A stretch of 64,000 bases of DNA from Tatumella citrea. Its GTDB lineage: Bacteria > Pseudomonadota > Gammaproteobacteria > Enterobacterales > Enterobacteriaceae. The stretch lies in NCBI RefSeq assembly GCF_002163585.1, contig NZ_CP015579.1, positions 1,674,001-1,738,000 of the forward strand. Reading direction: 5' to 3'. A model generated the notes under the pieces. The model saw nothing but the letters and a program-made list of their open reading frames with translations, made no database searches and was not told the DNA's origin. Position 1 is the first letter of the stretch. Each line of letters opens with the position of its first letter. Made by a program: the position numbers and the translations under genes. Below, in pieces: positions 61,743 through 64,000 of the stretch.

Positions 61743-63512
61743 TTATGCCTGAACCAGCGGACCGGGGTTATTTAGATACGTTTCACGAATGGCCTTAGCT
61801 GACCAGTAAGTCAGCCCTGCAACCAATGCTGTCGGATTAGCATAGACATTTTGTGGAAACACACAGGCACCCATGACAAATACGTTATGCACATCCCAGC
61901 TTTGCAAATAGCGATTTACGACTGAGGTTTTCGGGTTATCTCCCATGATTGCACCACCTGCATTATGGGTATTAGCATAAGCCGGAGAACTGGCAAAATG
62001 GCTATCCATTTTTAGCATTCCAACGGAATAATGGTCTGGTTTTAGATGTTCAGCGATACCAACCATTTTCTCGCGCATAAATTGCAGCATGCGTAAATCA
62101 TTTTGCACATAGTCATAAGTGACGCGTAGCAAAGGCATACCGAATTTATCTTTATAGTTAGGATCCAGATCAAGATAATTGGTCTGAGTGGCCATATTGG
62201 AGCCTTCCAGCTTAATGGCCATTGAATGTCCGTAGCTTTGTTTCAGGCCTTTCTTCCAGCGACTTCCCCACTTAGCGGCGGAATCAATCACCGGCGCGCC
62301 CATCGGGGTTCCCGTCGGCTGCGAACTATAGATTTTGGCACCACCGATAAAACCAAGGTCTGCAGTATTGATGTTTCCGGTACCAAAATCGGTAATAACG
62401 ACTCCGGTCGGTCCTGCAGTTGCAAATGGATTAAATTCAAGTTGATTAAAGTAAAGCGTGATACCACCACCATACTGGTGGGTATAGTTACGTCCAACCA
62501 CCCCTTCTTCGGTCACTGGATTGTACGGCTGACCAATTTTAGAATTTAGCAGCAAACGTACGTTGTTCAGCCCAAAACTGGCCAGAATGACGATTTTTGC
62601 TGGCTGAAAAACTTCATTATCGTTTTCATCGATATAGGTTACCCCTGTTGCAGTTTTGCCATCTGCATGTTTTTCTACACGGATAACGTTGGCATGAGTT
62701 TTGTAGTCAAAATTATCATACTGCTTCAGGCGATCCAGAATTGCCGTCTGAGGTGAGGCCTTTGAGTAATTAAGGCAGGAATAAAACTGACAGTAACCAC
62801 AGTAGTTACAAGGAGCAATCTGCTGGCCATAGGGGTTAGTGAATGCCTGAGAAACGGCAGCGGAAGGGATTGAATAGGGATGATATCCCATTTCAGTGGC
62901 CGCCTGGCGAAACATACTGCTATTCAGTGTATCGATCAGTGGTGGATTTGGAAATGGACTGGAGCGAGGACCTTCAAAAGGGTCACCCCCTGGCAGGATT
63001 TGGCCGCGGACATTGCCTGCCTGACCTGATGATCCGCAAACCTGATCAAAAAAGTCCATATGAGGTTCAATCTCAGACCAACTTACCGGAAAGTCATAAA
63101 TCCTCAGTTCTTTATCCAGCTGAGATTTTTCAAATTTTTCTCGGGCATAGGTTGCCAGTTTCAGGTCAACCGGAGTTGGCCGGGTAATCATGGCTGTCCA
63201 GTGTAAACCTGCGCCTCCGACACCATCTCCAAGCCTAAAAGAACCCAGTTCTCGCATTGGCAACGCAACTTCATTCAGATTATGTCGTGTGGTGAATGCG
63301 GCAACCGCCGGGCTTTGCATTATTTTGTGGCGCTTGGTGTAAGCCAGTTCATCTGCCGGAACCGGGTATGCAAATTCGGCGCTGGTACGATCGGCCCCAC
63401 GCTCAAGTGCTCGTATCTTTAATCCTGTCCTGGCTAACTCAATACCCTGAATAGCACCGGTCCAACCCAGACCGACGATGACCACATCAACAGGTTCATT
63501 GGTAATTTTCAT
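61743..63512 (-). CDS. GMC flavoprotein subunit of gluconate/2-ketogluconate dehydrogenase
   Basis: 589 residues. The FAD motif VIVGLGWTGAIQG (residues 10-22) starts the protein; GAGLHWTA, and a C-terminal MGACVFPQNVYANPTALVAGLTYWSA contain the GMC catalytic region, with the His/Asn pair near GGAIMGDNP. A cysteine-rich CNYCGYCQFYSC (about 227-238) is consistent with an Fe-S cluster as reported for related fructose/gluconate dehydrogenases. Gluconate or 2-ketogluconate is oxidised in the periplasm. Operon with the small and cytochrome subunits. Confidence 0.88.
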   Translation of the reverse strand: MKITNEPVDVVIVGLGWTGAIQGIELARTGLKIRALERGADRTSAEFAYPVPADELAYTKRHKIMQSPAVAAFTTRHNLNEVALPMRELGSFRLGDGVGGAGLHWTAMITRPTPVDLKLATYAREKFEKSQLDKELRIYDFPVSWSEIEPHMDFFDQVCGSSGQAGNVRGQILPGGDPFEGPRSSPFPNPPLIDTLNSSMFRQAATEMGYHPYSIPSAAVSQAFTNPYGQQIAPCNYCGYCQFYSCLNYSKASPQTAILDRLKQYDNFDYKTHANVIRVEKHADGKTATGVTYIDENDNEVFQPAKIVILASFGLNNVRLLLNSKIGQPYNPVTEEGVVGRNYTHQYGGGITLYFNQLEFNPFATAGPTGVVITDFGTGNINTADLGFIGGAKIYSSQPTGTPMGAPVIDSAAKWGSRWKKGLKQSYGHSMAIKLEGSNMATQTNYLDLDPNYKDKFGMPLLRVTYDYVQNDLRMLQFMREKMVGIAEHLKPDHYSVGMLKMDSHFASSPAYANTHNAGGAIMGDNPKTSVVNRYLQSWDVHNVFVMGACVFPQNVYANPTALVAGLTYWSAKAIRETYLNNPGPLVQA

Positions 63513-63536
63513 TATTTTTCTGCTTAAAAAAGATAA

Positions 63537-64000
63537 TTAAGAGGATTGGGCAACATCACCATTCAAAGCTACCGGTCCTAATGGATATTTGACGTTGTGA
63601 ATTTTTATCCATGTAGGGAAACTGGCGCGGGCACCAGGGAAGTTGATCATTACCCAGGCTGCCATGCCTTTATTTCCACCATATTTAGGATCAGACAGAT
63701 AACCTTCTTTGGTATTTTCCAGCAACCGGGTAAAGAAATATGAGGCTGATAAGTCAGGCTCTGAAAACTCTGAGAAAGTGATCTTATTTTCTTCCAGTGC
63801 TGATAAGACAGCATCCTGCTGTGCCGCAGTTAATGCTGCAAAATCCTGATTGAAATGGAGGCGGGTATAGCTGTTGGTGGCTTTAATTCCTCTTTGATAC
63901 ATAACCTGCAATGGAAAAGGTAACTGGTAGCCAAATAATGTGCTGGCATGCGCATTAAAAGGGCCTTCCATATACCAGTCCTCACCTTTCCCGTAAGGTG
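63537..64000 (-). CDS. Gluconate 2-dehydrogenase subunit 3 (gamma), N-terminus cut by window edge
   Basis: The frame runs to the right edge. Residues before the internal Met read PYGKGEDWY, so the true start lies beyond 64000. MEGPF, SYTRLHFNQDFAALTAAQQDAV, FFTRLLENTKEGYLSDPKYGGN and GMAAWVMINFPGA are typical of the Gluconate_2-dh3 family. This Tat-exported small subunit helps mature and translocate the flavoprotein. It is 24 bp upstream of the GMC gene. Confidence 0.88.
   Translation of the reverse strand, partial: PYGKGEDWYMEGPFNAHASTLFGYQLPFPLQVMYQRGIKATNSYTRLHFNQDFAALTAAQQDAVLSALEENKITFSEFSEPDLSASYFFTRLLENTKEGYLSDPKYGGNKGMAAWVMINFPGARASFPTWIKIHNVKYPLGPVALNGDVAQSS

Overview
The window reads as chromosome of a gamma-proteobacterium in the order Enterobacterales. 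Clear E. coli-type genes (ycdX, ycdY, feoAB, eco, gss, cbpAM, ydfG, dgkA) are interleaved with accessory metabolism. The acetoin genes (budA/budB/budR) and a three-component membrane gluconate/ketogluconate dehydrogenase at the right edge suggest Erwiniaceae, possibly Tatumella or Pantoea. The genus is an inference from gene content. I saw no rRNA, tRNA, CRISPR array or insertion sequence.

Layout: 1-3.3 kb is housekeeping (YeaQ/YmgE-type membrane protein, ycdX-ycdY, a PmtA-like methyltransferase). 3.7-6.3 kb is a taurine/sulfonate-type ABC importer. 6.3-12.1 kb has an amino-acid permease, a fructokinase, feoA-feoB and ecotin with an Arg at its P1 site. 12.1-16.5 kb holds a fructose-type PTS IIBC and a shikimate-dehydrogenase-like gene divergent from an SgrR-like regulator, plus a small ORF. 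16.7-20.2 kb is the acetoin locus (budB, budA, divergent budR). 20.2-25.0 kb has gss, a second acetolactate-synthase-like enzyme and an AEC transporter. 25.6-31.4 kb has cbpA-cbpM, a YWTD propeller protein, an MmyB-type regulator divergent from a DHA2 efflux pump, and a LysR gene.

31.5-39.0 kb is a LysR gene divergent from a seven-gene operon: a five-gene LIV-type ABC importer, an ATC-hydrolase-family protein and an N-carbamoyl-amino-acid amidohydrolase. It looks like uptake and conversion of 2-aminothiazoline-4-carboxylate to L-cysteine. 39.2-40.0 kb is a MerR regulator with an EthD-domain target.

40.1-54.2 kb is the most striking region: an apparently complete bacterial sphingolipid (ceramide) locus. 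It has a yghO/bCerS-like N-acyltransferase, divergent from fatty-acyl-AMP ligase, CerR-like reductase, acyl carrier protein and serine palmitoyltransferase. These are followed by three thymidylate-kinase-fold paralogues, a MOP flippase, a CHAD-like protein, a YtfJ-family periplasmic protein and a dedicated LptF/LptG-like pair. A dgkA gene lies next to the acyltransferase. The gene set matches the Caulobacter ceramide genes and extends the E. coli yghO/yghQRST remnant; the extra genes suggest head-group modification and export to the outer membrane.

54.3-60.4 kb looks like a PadR-controlled stress or detoxification regulon: transporter, aldo/keto reductase, PadR plus HAAS-type membrane protein, cupin, ABM protein, PEBP-like protein, tautomerase and ydfG. 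Two promoters 3.3 kb apart carry nearly the same 21-bp palindrome in the same position over the -10 box. 60.4-64 kb is the membrane-bound gluconate/2-ketogluconate dehydrogenase operon, cut by the window edge.
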